Positions 1 to 7,656 of a DNA stretch of 64,000 nucleotides are shown here, piece after piece. Within the stretch, counting starts at the first letter, position 1; every line of letters starts with the position of its first letter. The notes beneath the pieces are model-generated. The model did no database searches, was not told the DNA's origin, and saw nothing but the letters and a program-made list of their open reading frames with translations. Position numbers and translations under genes: made by a program. The DNA comes from an uncultured Clostridia bacterium (GTDB lineage: Bacteria; Bacillota; Clostridia; TANB77; CAG-508): contig CAKOSX010000008.1 in the NCBI GenBank assembly GCA_934119935.1, positions 3,297-67,296 on the forward strand, given 5' to 3'.

Positions 1-2525
1 ACTATTCCATATTCTACCGGCAATCTTTGCAAATCGAAAATTATTGCTATGTTCGTGAAACAAATAATAAGAGTTAAGATGATTATCGACATCGTTGAAA
101 TTATTAGTTGTTTTGATGGTTTGCTTTGAATAAAAGGTATTTTCGAGGTTCTCATTAAATGTATTATTACTGTTTGAGATATTATTCCATATGCAAACCA
201 ACCAGTCTGGAATAATGTTGATTTTTCTATTGTGTTAAATTTCATTATAAACCACAATGCTAAGAAGCACAGCAAATCGAATATAGTGCTAATCGTTCCA
301 AATATAAACATGTTTTTCTTTATTTCACTAGTATTCCATTTTTTTGGTTTTAGCAAATATTCTGTATCTACATTATCAAACGGCATTCCTATTTGTGCAA
401 AGTCGTTTAGTAAATTTTGTATTAATATGTGCACTGGAAGCATTGGTAAAAACGGAAGGACTAAGCTTGCAATTATTATAGAAAGCATGTTTCCAAAGTT
501 TCCACTCGTAGCCATTTTTATATATTTTAATATATTTGTAAAGGTTTTTCTGCCTATTATAACGCCTTTTTCCAGCACATTTAAATCTTTTTCTAGTAGA
601 ATTATATCTGCGGTTTCCTTAGCAATATCAACCGCCGTGTCTACCGATATTCCAACATCAGATTGTTTTAATGGTGGGCTGTCGTTTATTCCGTCTCCCA
701 TGTAACCTACTGTATTACCTTGTTCTTGATAAATTCTTACAATTCTTTGTTTCTGAAGTGGTGAAAGTTTAGAATATAGATGACAATTTACCGATTTTTC
801 TTTTAGTTCTTCATCAGTCATTTCTTCAATTTCTTTTCCAGTTAATCTATTTTCTGTTGATATATTTACCTTTTTGCAAACGTTTACCGCAACACCTTCG
901 CTATCTCCTGTTAAAACCACTGTATCTACACCATGTTTTTTTAGAGCTTCAATTGCTTGTTTTGCACTTTCTTTTGGCGGGTCTAAGAAACCTACAAATC
1001 CTATCAACACCATGTCTTTTTCGTCATTTATTCCAAACGTTTCTATTCCATGTATGTCGTTTTTTTGAGCTACCGCAACTATTCTTAGTCCTTCTTTATT
1101 GTATTTTTCATATGTTTCATACGCTTTATTTTTCAATTTTTCTGTGAGTTCTACTGCCTCTCCATTTATGTCGATATATGAACAAATATGCATAATCTCG
1201 TCTACTGCACCTTTTGTTATTAGTTGCCTCTTTCCCATCTGATCTTTTAAAACCACGCTCATTCTTCTGCGTGAAAAATCAAATGGAATCTCGTCTTCAC
1301 GTGTGTATGTTTCTTTGTAAATGTTCATGTTTTCTTTTTCGGCTCTGGATATAATTGCTACATCTATCAAATTTTTTAGTCCAGTCTGAAAATAGCTGTT
1401 TAAAAAAGCATGCTTCAAAACCCTTTTACTTTCATTTCCTTCTAAGTCCATATATCTTTCTAATACAATCTCGTCCTCTGTAAGAGTTCCAGTCTTGTCT
1501 GTACAAAGAATATTCATCTCTCCGAATGTTTGTATAGCACTCAATCTTTTTACAATGGTCTTATTCTTAGACATTTCTATTGCTCCATTTGCAAGCGTAG
1601 AAGTCATTATTACTGGCAACATTTCTGGTGTAAGCCCTACCGCGATTGTTATTGCAAAAATTAAAGCCTCCCACCAATTACCCTTTGTGAAGAAATTTAT
1701 TGCAAATATCACAGGTATCATTATTACCATAAATTTTATTAAAAGCTTGCTAACACTATCTACTCCTCTTTCGAAGCTATTCTGCTCACTCGTACTATAT
1801 ATAGACTTTGCCATGTTTCCAAAATACGTGTTGCTTCCTATTGCAACCACAACCGCCGTTGCTCGTCCACTAACAATGTTTGTTCCAGTAAATCCAATAT
1901 TAGATAAATGTGTTAATTCTGCGTCTTTTTCTCTTAACGTAAAAAATTTTTCAACAGGATTAGATTCTCCTGTTAATGAAGCTTGGTCAATAAATAAATC
2001 CTTTGTTTCTAAGAATCTCACATCTCCGGGAATCATGTCTCCAGAGGAAAGTTTTAGGATATCCCCAGGCACAATATCCTCAACATCAACCGTATTTGGA
2101 AGTTCGTCTCTTATTACATCTATTTTATTTGTAATAAGTCTCTTTAATTTTTGTGCCGCTTTATTCGAATTTGTCTGCTGAAAAAAAGATATCATCGCAG
2201 AAATAAAAACCGTGCTAATAATTAGTGTAAAAGTTAGATAATCTTTATTTGTAGAAAATACTACATCTGTAAAAAAAGTAACTATTGCAACTATTATTAG
2301 CACGATATTAAATGGATTTATAAAGGCTTCTTTCAGCCTCTTAAATGTGGTATCGTTGTTATTTATATCAATTATATTTTTGCCATACTCTTCTTGTTTC
2401 TCATCTATTATTATACAGCTAAGGCCATTTTCTGATGTATCAAGTTCATGTAAAACTTCAGTATTGTTCATCTGGCTATATTTCTTTAGATTCTGCTCAA
2501 TTCCATTAATTTTATCTATATTCAT
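1..2525 (-). CDS. mgtA: Magnesium-translocating P-type ATPase (MgtA family), 3' end cut by window edge
   Basis: This P3B-type ATPase imports Mg2+ across the cytoplasmic membrane. About 841 codons are present and the reading frame is still open at base 1, so only the C-terminal membrane tail is missing (family about 860-910 aa). Visible motifs are the A-domain TGES near residue 184, the MgtA-type membrane signature VGLTPEMLPVI just before the P-domain, the phosphorylated Asp in DKTGT at about residue 343, and the hinge GDGIND near residue 608. The start is ATG at 2525; a GAGGAG sits about 18 nt upstream, rather far, but no better in-frame start exists. It follows the dxs-like gene on the same strand after a terminator, so it probably has its own promoter. 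The leader of under 100 nt is too short for an M-box riboswitch. Confidence 0.93.
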   Translation of the reverse strand, partial: MNIDKINGIEQNLKKYSQMNNTEVLHELDTSENGLSCIIIDEKQEEYGKNIIDINNNDTTFKRLKEAFINPFNIVLIIVAIVTFFTDVVFSTNKDYLTFTLIISTVFISAMISFFQQTNSNKAAQKLKRLITNKIDVIRDELPNTVDVEDIVPGDILKLSSGDMIPGDVRFLETKDLFIDQASLTGESNPVEKFFTLREKDAELTHLSNIGFTGTNIVSGRATAVVVAIGSNTYFGNMAKSIYSTSEQNSFERGVDSVSKLLIKFMVIMIPVIFAINFFTKGNWWEALIFAITIAVGLTPEMLPVIMTSTLANGAIEMSKNKTIVKRLSAIQTFGEMNILCTDKTGTLTEDEIVLERYMDLEGNESKRVLKHAFLNSYFQTGLKNLIDVAIISRAEKENMNIYKETYTREDEIPFDFSRRRMSVVLKDQMGKRQLITKGAVDEIMHICSYIDINGEAVELTEKLKNKAYETYEKYNKEGLRIVAVAQKNDIHGIETFGINDEKDMVLIGFVGFLDPPKESAKQAIEALKKHGVDTVVLTGDSEGVAVNVCKKVNISTENRLTGKEIEEMTDEELKEKSVNCHLYSKLSPLQKQRIVRIYQEQGNTVGYMGDGINDSPPLKQSDVGISVDTAVDIAKETADIILLEKDLNVLEKGVIIGRKTFTNILKYIKMATSGNFGNMLSIIIASLVLPFLPMLPVHILIQNLLNDFAQIGMPFDNVDTEYLLKPKKWNTSEIKKNMFIFGTISTIFDLLCFLALWFIMKFNTIEKSTLFQTGWFAYGIISQTVIIHLMRTSKIPFIQSKPSKQLIISTMSIIILTLIICFTNIAIIFDLQRLPVEYGI

Positions 2526-2603
2526 TAGCTTTAATAATTAATTCTCCTCATATAAAATACTAATAAATATTATGGTAAATTTAACGAATTTTATTACGTT
2601 TTT

Positions 2604-2636
2604 ATAAAAGAACGAACCCTCATTTTTTGAGAGTTC
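2604..2636 (-). terminator. Rho-independent terminator after the dxs-like gene
   Basis: On the minus strand an 8-bp stem (GAACTCTC pairing with GAGGGTTC, one G-U pair, loop of seven A/T) at 2614-2636 is followed by GTTCTTTT. It starts 10 nt after the stop codon at 2647 and separates the dxs-like gene from mgtA. Confidence 0.8.
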
Positions 2637-2646
2637 ATCTTCCTTT

Positions 2647-4404
2647 TTATTTAACAAATTCTTTTATTTCATTAAATAGATTTTCAACCGACATTCCGTT
2701 TTCGGCTAATAATTCTTCTGCCACGAAGTCTGTATGGAAGGCTTTTGAAATTCCATAATTTTTAACTAACATCTCATCCATGCCATAGAAAGATGCGATG
2801 TTTTGGCCATATCCTCCCATTAATTCTCCGTCCTCGATGGTAATTACTAATTCATGATTTTTCTTTAATTCATTTAGTAAATCAACATCTAAGCCAGTTA
2901 AGAATCTTGGATTTATTACAGTTATTTCGAATCCTAGTTCTTCTTTTACCTTTTTAGCGACTGCTTTTGCCATTGGTAGTAATGAGCCTACTGCAAATAT
3001 AGCAACTTTTTCACCTTGAATTTCTACTTTGTTTTTATTGTAAATAGAGTAATCTGTTGTATCTTCTACTCCTGTTTCAATAAATTTTACTGGTACACGT
3101 ATACCAACTGGATGTTTTTTCTGTGTAGTTGCAAATTTAAACATTTGTAAATATTCTTCTTTGCTTGTTGGTGCAAGATATATAAAGTTTGGAATATGTG
3201 CAAACATTTGAATATCACACAATGCAATATGAGTATTTGAATTCATTCCATAAGCTCCAGCATTTAAATTTAACATTGTTGCTGGGCTATCATTCAAGCA
3301 TAAATCATGCGATATTTGGTCGTAAGTTCTTTGGAAGAATGGTGCATGAGTTCCAAATACAACTGTTCCACCGTTTTTAGCAATTCCAGAACTCATAGCA
3401 ACCATGTTTTCTTCTGCAATTCCAACATCTATAAATTGTCCTCTATTTACATATTCATCACGAACACCTTGAACAAAGCCAAGTGACATTGGTGTTCCCG
3501 CATTTAATATTATTGCTTTTTCGTTCGTATCTAGTAAATTCTTTAAACTATCAAATACTGTTGTGTTGTGCTTTATATTTGCACCATATTTAGGTGATCC
3601 GTCTTTAACATTGAAAGGTCCTCCAGAGTGCCATGCTTCTCTGTTTTCCTCTGCATACTTTAAGCCTTTCCCTTTAACAGTATGAATATGTAATACAACT
3701 GGATGATCTATGCCTTTTACACTCTCGAATAATTCAACCAATTTCTTTAAATCATGTCCATCATCTAGATATCTATAATCTAGTCCGAAAGCATTAAATA
3801 AATTATTCTTGCTTTCTCCATTTGTCTCTCTTAACTCTTTTAGAGTCTTGTACATCCCACCATGATTTTCAGCTATGCTCTGGTCATTATCATTTATAAT
3901 AATTATAAAATTATTCTTATACTCTCCTGCATAGTCAAGTGCTTCCAGAGCCTCTCCTCCTGAAAGAGAACCATCTCCAATTACTGCAATTATATTTTCA
4001 TGTTCTTTGTTTAAATCTCTTCCTTCTGCTAAGCCAAGTGCTAATGAAATTGAAGTAGAAGTATGTCCAATTGTAAACATATCATGTTTGCTCTCATTTG
4101 GATTCGTATAGCCTGTTACATCTTTAAAATGTTCAGCATCTAGATATGCTTCTTTTCTTCCCGTTAAAATTTTGTGTGGATAGCATTGATGCGATACATC
4201 AAAAACTATCTTATCTATTGGAGAATTGAATACATAATGCAAAGCAACAGTCATTTCAACCATTCCTAAGTTTGGTCCATTATGTCCTCCAACATTACTA
4301 ATTCTGTTAATAAGAGCCTTTCTAGTTTCATCTGCTAAAACTGGTAGCTCCTCAATTTTTAATCTTTTAATATCTTCTGGTCCATTTATATTTTCTAAAA
4401 ACAT
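2647..4404 (-). CDS. dxs: 1-deoxy-D-xylulose-5-phosphate synthase-like ThDP enzyme
   Basis: A thiamine-diphosphate enzyme of the transketolase superfamily; the closest recognised family is DXS (pyruvate + glyceraldehyde 3-phosphate to DXP, first step of the MEP isoprenoid pathway and precursor of thiamine and pyridoxal). At 585 aa it is shorter than the usual ~620. DXS-like stretches include VALHYVFNSP, DVSHQCYPHKILTGR and GHTSTSISLALG. The ThDP motif begins GDGSLSGGEALEAL (about residue 142) and ends at NDNDQSIAEN. Canonical DXS has DVGHQ where this has DVSHQ, so it may belong to the divergent DXS-like branch seen in Firmicutes. The start is ATG with GGAGGAAT 7 nt upstream. It is preceded by a MerR-type promoter and followed by a terminator, so it is probably a monocistronic, inducible gene. 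Exact substrate is an inference. Confidence 0.7.
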   Translation of the reverse strand: MFLENINGPEDIKRLKIEELPVLADETRKALINRISNVGGHNGPNLGMVEMTVALHYVFNSPIDKIVFDVSHQCYPHKILTGRKEAYLDAEHFKDVTGYTNPNESKHDMFTIGHTSTSISLALGLAEGRDLNKEHENIIAVIGDGSLSGGEALEALDYAGEYKNNFIIIINDNDQSIAENHGGMYKTLKELRETNGESKNNLFNAFGLDYRYLDDGHDLKKLVELFESVKGIDHPVVLHIHTVKGKGLKYAEENREAWHSGGPFNVKDGSPKYGANIKHNTTVFDSLKNLLDTNEKAIILNAGTPMSLGFVQGVRDEYVNRGQFIDVGIAEENMVAMSSGIAKNGGTVVFGTHAPFFQRTYDQISHDLCLNDSPATMLNLNAGAYGMNSNTHIALCDIQMFAHIPNFIYLAPTSKEEYLQMFKFATTQKKHPVGIRVPVKFIETGVEDTTDYSIYNKNKVEIQGEKVAIFAVGSLLPMAKAVAKKVKEELGFEITVINPRFLTGLDVDLLNELKKNHELVITIEDGELMGGYGQNIASFYGMDEMLVKNYGISKAFHTDFVAEELLAENGMSVENLFNEIKEFVK

Positions 4405-4425
4405 TTAAAATTCCTCCTCGGTTAA

Positions 4426-4456
4426 TTTATATCACTTAGAGCGTACTCTAAGTCAA
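4426..4456 (-). promoter_or_regulatory. MerR-type promoter with 19-bp spacer and internal palindrome
   Basis: On the minus strand TTGACT (4451-4456) and TATAAA (4426-4431) are separated by exactly 19 bp instead of 17. The perfect 8+8 palindrome ACTTAGAG-CGTA-CTCTAAGT (4434-4453) fills the spacer. An overlong spacer holding a dyad is the signature of promoters activated by MerR-family regulators, which twist the DNA to realign the -35 and -10. It lies 22 nt upstream of the dxs-like start codon. No MerR-family gene is in this window. Confidence 0.82.
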
Positions 4457-4475
4457 TAGTATTTTTTCAATTTTT

Positions 4476-5345
4476 TTATTGTTCATTATACTCAATAAGT
4501 TTTATTGCTCCATCTATTGTTTCTGTGCAGCATAGTTTTCCATTAGCATCTGCATATATTAAGTCTTCTATTTTGTCTTTGCATTCTTCATTTATAATTT
4601 GTTCTTTAAATTTGCTTGACTCTTTTATTATTCTAACATCATACCCCTCTCTTCGAGATTTAAAAACCATATATTTTATTCTATCATTTTTTAGATATTT
4701 AACTGCTTTTCTATATGGCAAATCTTTGTCAAATACTAAATAGCATTTATCACAATTTTCTGCCTCTTTCAAAATAATATCAATAGCTTCAACTTCTGCT
4801 ATCGCATGTTTAATATATATTTTCCAAAATTCATCAGCCAATTGTAATGCGTGTATAAATGCTTCATTTTCAGATATATTTTCATTCCATTGTGGATTGC
4901 AATATTTTATAAAATCTGGTAATACCTTATTTTCTAGGTATTCATTTTGCATATTATCTATGGCATCAATATATTGTATTAATTCTTTGTCCATATATTC
5001 AAATACTTTTTCAACATTTTTTACTTTCAAATCTTTTAAATATTTTGTACCAAACTCTCTCCATAATAAACCTATTGATGAATAATATATTCCATTCTTT
5101 CTTCTTCCATTTCTATTTTTTTGATGATGGTCAAATTGACCTAACCCTATGTCATAAACTAACTTATTCTTTAAGTCTTTATTTTCCGTAGATGGAATTC
5201 TTATTAAAATAACCTTTTTCATTATTTTACTAATAAAAATCGTTGATATAACATCATCAATGTGAAAGCATCCCGAGTGCGTTACACAATTTGCCTTATC
5301 TATTTTATCTGTCAATTGTATGTTTTTATATTTATTAGATCTCAT
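4476..5345 (-). CDS. MYG1-family (UPF0160) DHH-like phosphoesterase/exonuclease
   Basis: A 289-aa protein with the family hallmarks THSGCFHIDDV (residues 22-32, metal ligands) and YDIGLGQFDHHQKN (about 64-77, DHH-like DHHQ), then a SSIGLLWREFG stretch. Eukaryotic MYG1 is a 3'-5' RNA exonuclease; the bacterial homologues are uncharacterised, so nuclease or phosphoesterase activity is inferred from family. The start codon ATG immediately follows the stop codon TGA of the GNAT gene, and its ribosome site GGAGG lies inside the last codons of that gene, giving tight coupling. The first eight residues (MRSNKYKN) match those of the unrelated GNAT protein because the leader is duplicated (see repeats at 5321 and 5792). 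Confidence 0.82.
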   Translation of the reverse strand: MRSNKYKNIQLTDKIDKANCVTHSGCFHIDDVISTIFISKIMKKVILIRIPSTENKDLKNKLVYDIGLGQFDHHQKNRNGRRKNGIYYSSIGLLWREFGTKYLKDLKVKNVEKVFEYMDKELIQYIDAIDNMQNEYLENKVLPDFIKYCNPQWNENISENEAFIHALQLADEFWKIYIKHAIAEVEAIDIILKEAENCDKCYLVFDKDLPYRKAVKYLKNDRIKYMVFKSRREGYDVRIIKESSKFKEQIINEECKDKIEDLIYADANGKLCCTETIDGAIKLIEYNEQ

Positions 5346-5361
5346 TCATACACCTCCAATA
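5321..5361 (-). repeat. Duplicated translation-initiation segment, copy 1 (before MYG1-like gene)
   Basis: 41 bp identical at 38 positions to 5792-5832. It spans TATTGGAGGTGTATGA, the ATG and the first eight codons. In this copy the leader also encodes the C-terminal IGGV and stop codon of the upstream GNAT gene. Confidence 0.9.
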
Positions 5362-5816
5362 TGTTTCATATAGTATCTCTCTTCCGTTTCATCAATAACA
5401 TTAAATCCTAATTTTCTATATAAGGAAATTGCCTTTATGTTTTCTTTATAAACCCACAAATAGACACATTCATTTTTCGATATTATATCGCTAATTATAC
5501 TTGTGCCTATACCTAAATTTCTATATTCGACTTCTATAAATATCTCATCAAGCATTATTCCATCATCTTTTGTTACAACAGAAAAGCAACCAATTATATT
5601 GGAATTAACGGAGATAATTTTGTAAGCATTAATTTCTAAAGGTATATGTCTATTTACATATTCTTTAATATAATTTTTCTCTTTATCTGGTAATTCTTTA
5701 GAATATTTAAATATATTATATAGTTTTGCTTCCTTTAAATATTGTATATCATTATTGCAAGCATTGACTAATTCAAATTTCGTACATAATCTGTTTTTAT
5801 ATTTGTTAGAGTTCAT
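5346..5816 (-). CDS. GNAT-family N-acetyltransferase
   Basis: 156 aa, the usual single-domain length. It would transfer an acetyl group from acetyl-CoA to an unknown amine. The acetyl-CoA-binding motif A is DEIFIEVEYRNLGIGTSIISDII (central part EYRNLGIG, about residues 96-103), followed by the typical ENIKAISLYRKLGF motif B and the end strand VIDETEERYYMKH. The start ATG at 5816 has GGAGG 8 nt upstream in the duplicated leader. It is the first gene of a two-gene unit with the MYG1-like gene and is preceded by a terminator for the Nudix genes with a TATAAA-like box just after it. Its last four residues are encoded by the second copy of the leader repeat, so the original C-terminus may have been replaced. 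Substrate unknown. Confidence 0.85.
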   Translation of the reverse strand: MNSNKYKNRLCTKFELVNACNNDIQYLKEAKLYNIFKYSKELPDKEKNYIKEYVNRHIPLEINAYKIISVNSNIIGCFSVVTKDDGIMLDEIFIEVEYRNLGIGTSIISDIISKNECVYLWVYKENIKAISLYRKLGFNVIDETEERYYMKHIGGV

Positions 5817-5832
5817 TCATACACCTCCAATA
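5792..5832 (-). repeat. Duplicated translation-initiation segment, copy 2 (before GNAT gene)
   Basis: Same 41-bp segment as 5321-5361 with three mismatches; it covers the ribosome site, ATG and first codons of the GNAT gene. Confidence 0.9.
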
Positions 5833-5850
5833 CTATTTTTATACCATAAA

Positions 5851-5879
5851 AACAGGCAATTATCAACTAATTACCTGTT
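5851..5879 (-). terminator. Rho-independent terminator after the Nudix-like genes
   Basis: A 12-bp stem (AACAGGTAATTA with TAATTGCCTGTT, one G-U) with a 5-nt loop is followed on the minus strand by TTTTTAT. It overlaps the stop codon of the tiny ORF 5878-5979. Confidence 0.85.
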
Positions 5880-5979
5880 ATAAACTGTTTATCCATTCGT
5901 CCACTTCATAAGGTGATGTTACCAATTGGTTTTCTGCATAATCTTCTGTGAATACAATATTCATTCCTTTTTCAATCAT
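5878..5979 (-). other. Small ORF or gene remnant, 33 codons
   Basis: Between the Nudix-like gene and the GNAT gene the minus strand encodes a short peptide from ATG at 5979 (MIEKGMNIVFTEDY... ending DEWINSL). Its composition is protein-like and the frame stays open 5' of the ATG for about 13 more codons with GTG and TTG codons, but there is no clear ribosome site. It may be the 3' fragment of a lost gene or a real small protein. Function not recognised. Confidence 0.3.
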
Positions 5980-6022
5980 GTTGGTCACGTAATGTATGTT
6001 GTATGAATTTTTATACAATATA

Positions 6023-6370
6023 TTATTTATTGTTATAAAATTCTTCTATAAATTTTATAATGTCTCCATTGTTCTCTTGTACTTTTTCTTTTTGTAATAA
6101 TTCATTTAAAGAAAAATATTCTCCAGCTATATCTTCATCTACTTCATAAAAATAATGGTGATATGTTCTTGTTTCTTTATTTGGTATAGAATATTTGTCA
6201 TGTACTTTATCAAACAAGTACTTCACATTGTCCGTATTATATTTATTCTTTATTTCTTCAATATTGTTTCCTTTAATGTTTGGAAATAAATACATTCCCC
6301 ATCTTTCATCAAAATAGTTTAAATATTTATCTCCTCTTTTTATCAATATAATTGAATGAACATGTTCCAT
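6023..6370 (-). CDS. Divergent Nudix-like small protein lacking a Nudix box
   Basis: About 115 aa. The start chosen is ATG 6370, because GGAGG lies 8 nt upstream; a longer reading frame to 6418 would overlap the preceding gene and has no ribosome site. The pattern (SIILIKRGDKYLNYFDERWGMYLFPNIKG, then ETRTYHHYFYEVDE and a terminal YFSLNELL segment) resembles the beta-strand order and ending of Nudix domains, but the catalytic GX5EX7REUXEEXGU box is absent. It may be a degenerate Nudix protein or a binding partner of the genuine Nudix enzyme encoded 20 nt upstream. Function is inferred only. Confidence 0.5.
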   Translation of the reverse strand: MEHVHSIILIKRGDKYLNYFDERWGMYLFPNIKGNNIEEIKNKYNTDNVKYLFDKVHDKYSIPNKETRTYHHYFYEVDEDIAGEYFSLNELLQKEKVQENNGDIIKFIEEFYNNK

Positions 6371-6389
6371 TATCTTTCCTCCATATTTT

Positions 6390-7004
6390 TTAATCAAACT
6401 GCACTTGCCAATTTGCATCTTTAAAAGCCTTAAAGCACATCTCTATCTGTTCTTTGTTTGTTTTTTCTTCTGCTAAATTATCTGGTAAGTCTTCTAATGA
6501 AAAGTATTTTATTTCTGTTGTTTCTATATTCTTTTCGAATTTTCCGCTAATAACATCACATAAGACAAAAATTTTACATACACCATATGCATATATTGGT
6601 TTATTGTGCTTATTTCTGTCCTGTACAGCAATAATCTTCTTTGCTACTGCATCTAGTCCTGTTTCTTCTCTTACTTCTTTTACAGTATTTGATTTTACAG
6701 ATTCTAATACATCGCACCAACCACCCGGCAATGACCAAGTTCCATTATTTTCATGCACTAACAAAATTTTATCATCTTTAAATATTGCTGCTCTCGTGTC
6801 TATTTTAGGAGTTTGATATCCAGTTTCATTGCAAAATAAATCCTTTGTCTTTTCTAAACTTAAGCCACTCTTTTCAGATATAATCTCAGCCGATATTTCT
6901 CTTAATCTTTCATATCTTTCTATATCATAAACATTGTTTGTATATGCAAGTCCTGCTTGCGCCAAGCTCTGAATTTCAATAGCCCACTTTAACCATTTTC
7001 CCAT
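6390..7004 (-). CDS. Nudix hydrolase with N-terminal helical domain
   Basis: 204 aa. The N-terminal ~65 residues (IEIQSLAQAGLAYTNNVYDIERYERL...) match the helical domain that precedes a Nudix fold in a family acting on ADP-ribose or other nucleoside-diphosphate compounds. The Nudix box starts at GGWCDVLES and ends EVREETGLD; the first basic position is Lys instead of Arg, while the catalytic EVREE glutamates are intact. Hydrolysis of an X-linked nucleoside diphosphate is expected, substrate unknown. The start ATG has AGGTT upstream. It lies 15 nt after the HAD gene and 20 nt before the Nudix-like gene, so the three are probably one transcript. Confidence 0.85.
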   Translation of the reverse strand: MGKWLKWAIEIQSLAQAGLAYTNNVYDIERYERLREISAEIISEKSGLSLEKTKDLFCNETGYQTPKIDTRAAIFKDDKILLVHENNGTWSLPGGWCDVLESVKSNTVKEVREETGLDAVAKKIIAVQDRNKHNKPIYAYGVCKIFVLCDVISGKFEKNIETTEIKYFSLEDLPDNLAEEKTNKEQIEMCFKAFKDANWQVQFD

Positions 7005-7019
7005 ACTTTAACCTATAAA

Positions 7020-7502
7020 TTACCTTTCAAAATCTTCTTTTTCCTTTATTCTTCCAAGTCTTTTTATTATTGTATCTATATCTTTTTGTGTTAATCCTTC
7101 TCCAAGTCCTCGTCCATTTGCATTTGATACCTTTACTAAATGTCTAAGCATTTCTTGATCAAATGAATCATAAATTTCATCATCTAGTATAATGTAATCT
7201 TCCACACCTTTATGTGTTGAAAGCCACTGTTTTATTTCGAGTCCTCTCTCCCAATTAATAAACGGTGTCACATCAAAGTAAATTTCATATTTTGCTAATA
7301 GCTCTCTTAGCGGACCAATATCTTTTGAATTTCTCCATGAGGAGGTTAAAACAGTTTTTGCACCTGTTTCGTCAATTGCTTTTTTTAATAATTTAACCTT
7401 TTCTATGTCTATGTGTCTTTCTATTCCTTGTGAATTTTTTGCCCTAGTTATATATTCATCTGAATTTAAGACCCCATCTATATCTAAAAAAATAACTTTC
7501 AA
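7020..7502 (-). CDS. HAD-superfamily phosphatase-like protein (Swiss-Army-Knife RNA-repair HAD type)
   Basis: 160 aa with motif I FLDIDGVLNSDEY at the N-terminus (nucleophile D7, acid D9), the second motif in VLTSSWRN near residue 54, and IILDDEIYD (about residues 98-106) supplying the late acidic residues. This short capless arrangement matches the HAD domain named from Swiss-Army-Knife RNA-repair proteins. The start is TTG, with GGAG 8 nt upstream; no ATG fits. First gene of the HAD-Nudix-Nudix unit. A phosphatase role on a nucleotide or RNA end is an inference. Confidence 0.8.
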   Translation of the reverse strand: MKVIFLDIDGVLNSDEYITRAKNSQGIERHIDIEKVKLLKKAIDETGAKTVLTSSWRNSKDIGPLRELLAKYEIYFDVTPFINWERGLEIKQWLSTHKGVEDYIILDDEIYDSFDQEMLRHLVKVSNANGRGLGEGLTQKDIDTIIKRLGRIKEKEDFER

Positions 7503-7583
7503 TATTTTTCTCCAATTATTATCTCAATTTTATGCCACAATTATATCGTAATTGATAATTAATTTCAATATTTATAATACAGA

Positions 7584-7652
7584 AAAATCGGCACCATACT
7601 CTCGTTCGAAAGCATGATGCCAATTTTGTTTTAAGCCTTTAGTATAAGGCTT
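7584..7652 (-). terminator. Two hairpins ending the zinc-ribbon protein gene
   Basis: Immediately after the stop at 7657 the minus strand has a 7-bp stem (AAGCCTT/AAGGCTT, 7633-7652), then a long ~20-bp stem with several G-U pairs (7584-7627) followed by TTTTT. The second is a strong rho-independent terminator; T-runs on both sides could make it bidirectional. Confidence 0.8.
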
Positions 7653-7656
7653 ATTG

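Noticed and set aside
2526..2603. Possible M-box magnesium riboswitch before mgtA
   Set aside because: The leader between the dxs terminator and the start is under 80 nt, with none of the conserved helices; too short for an M-box.
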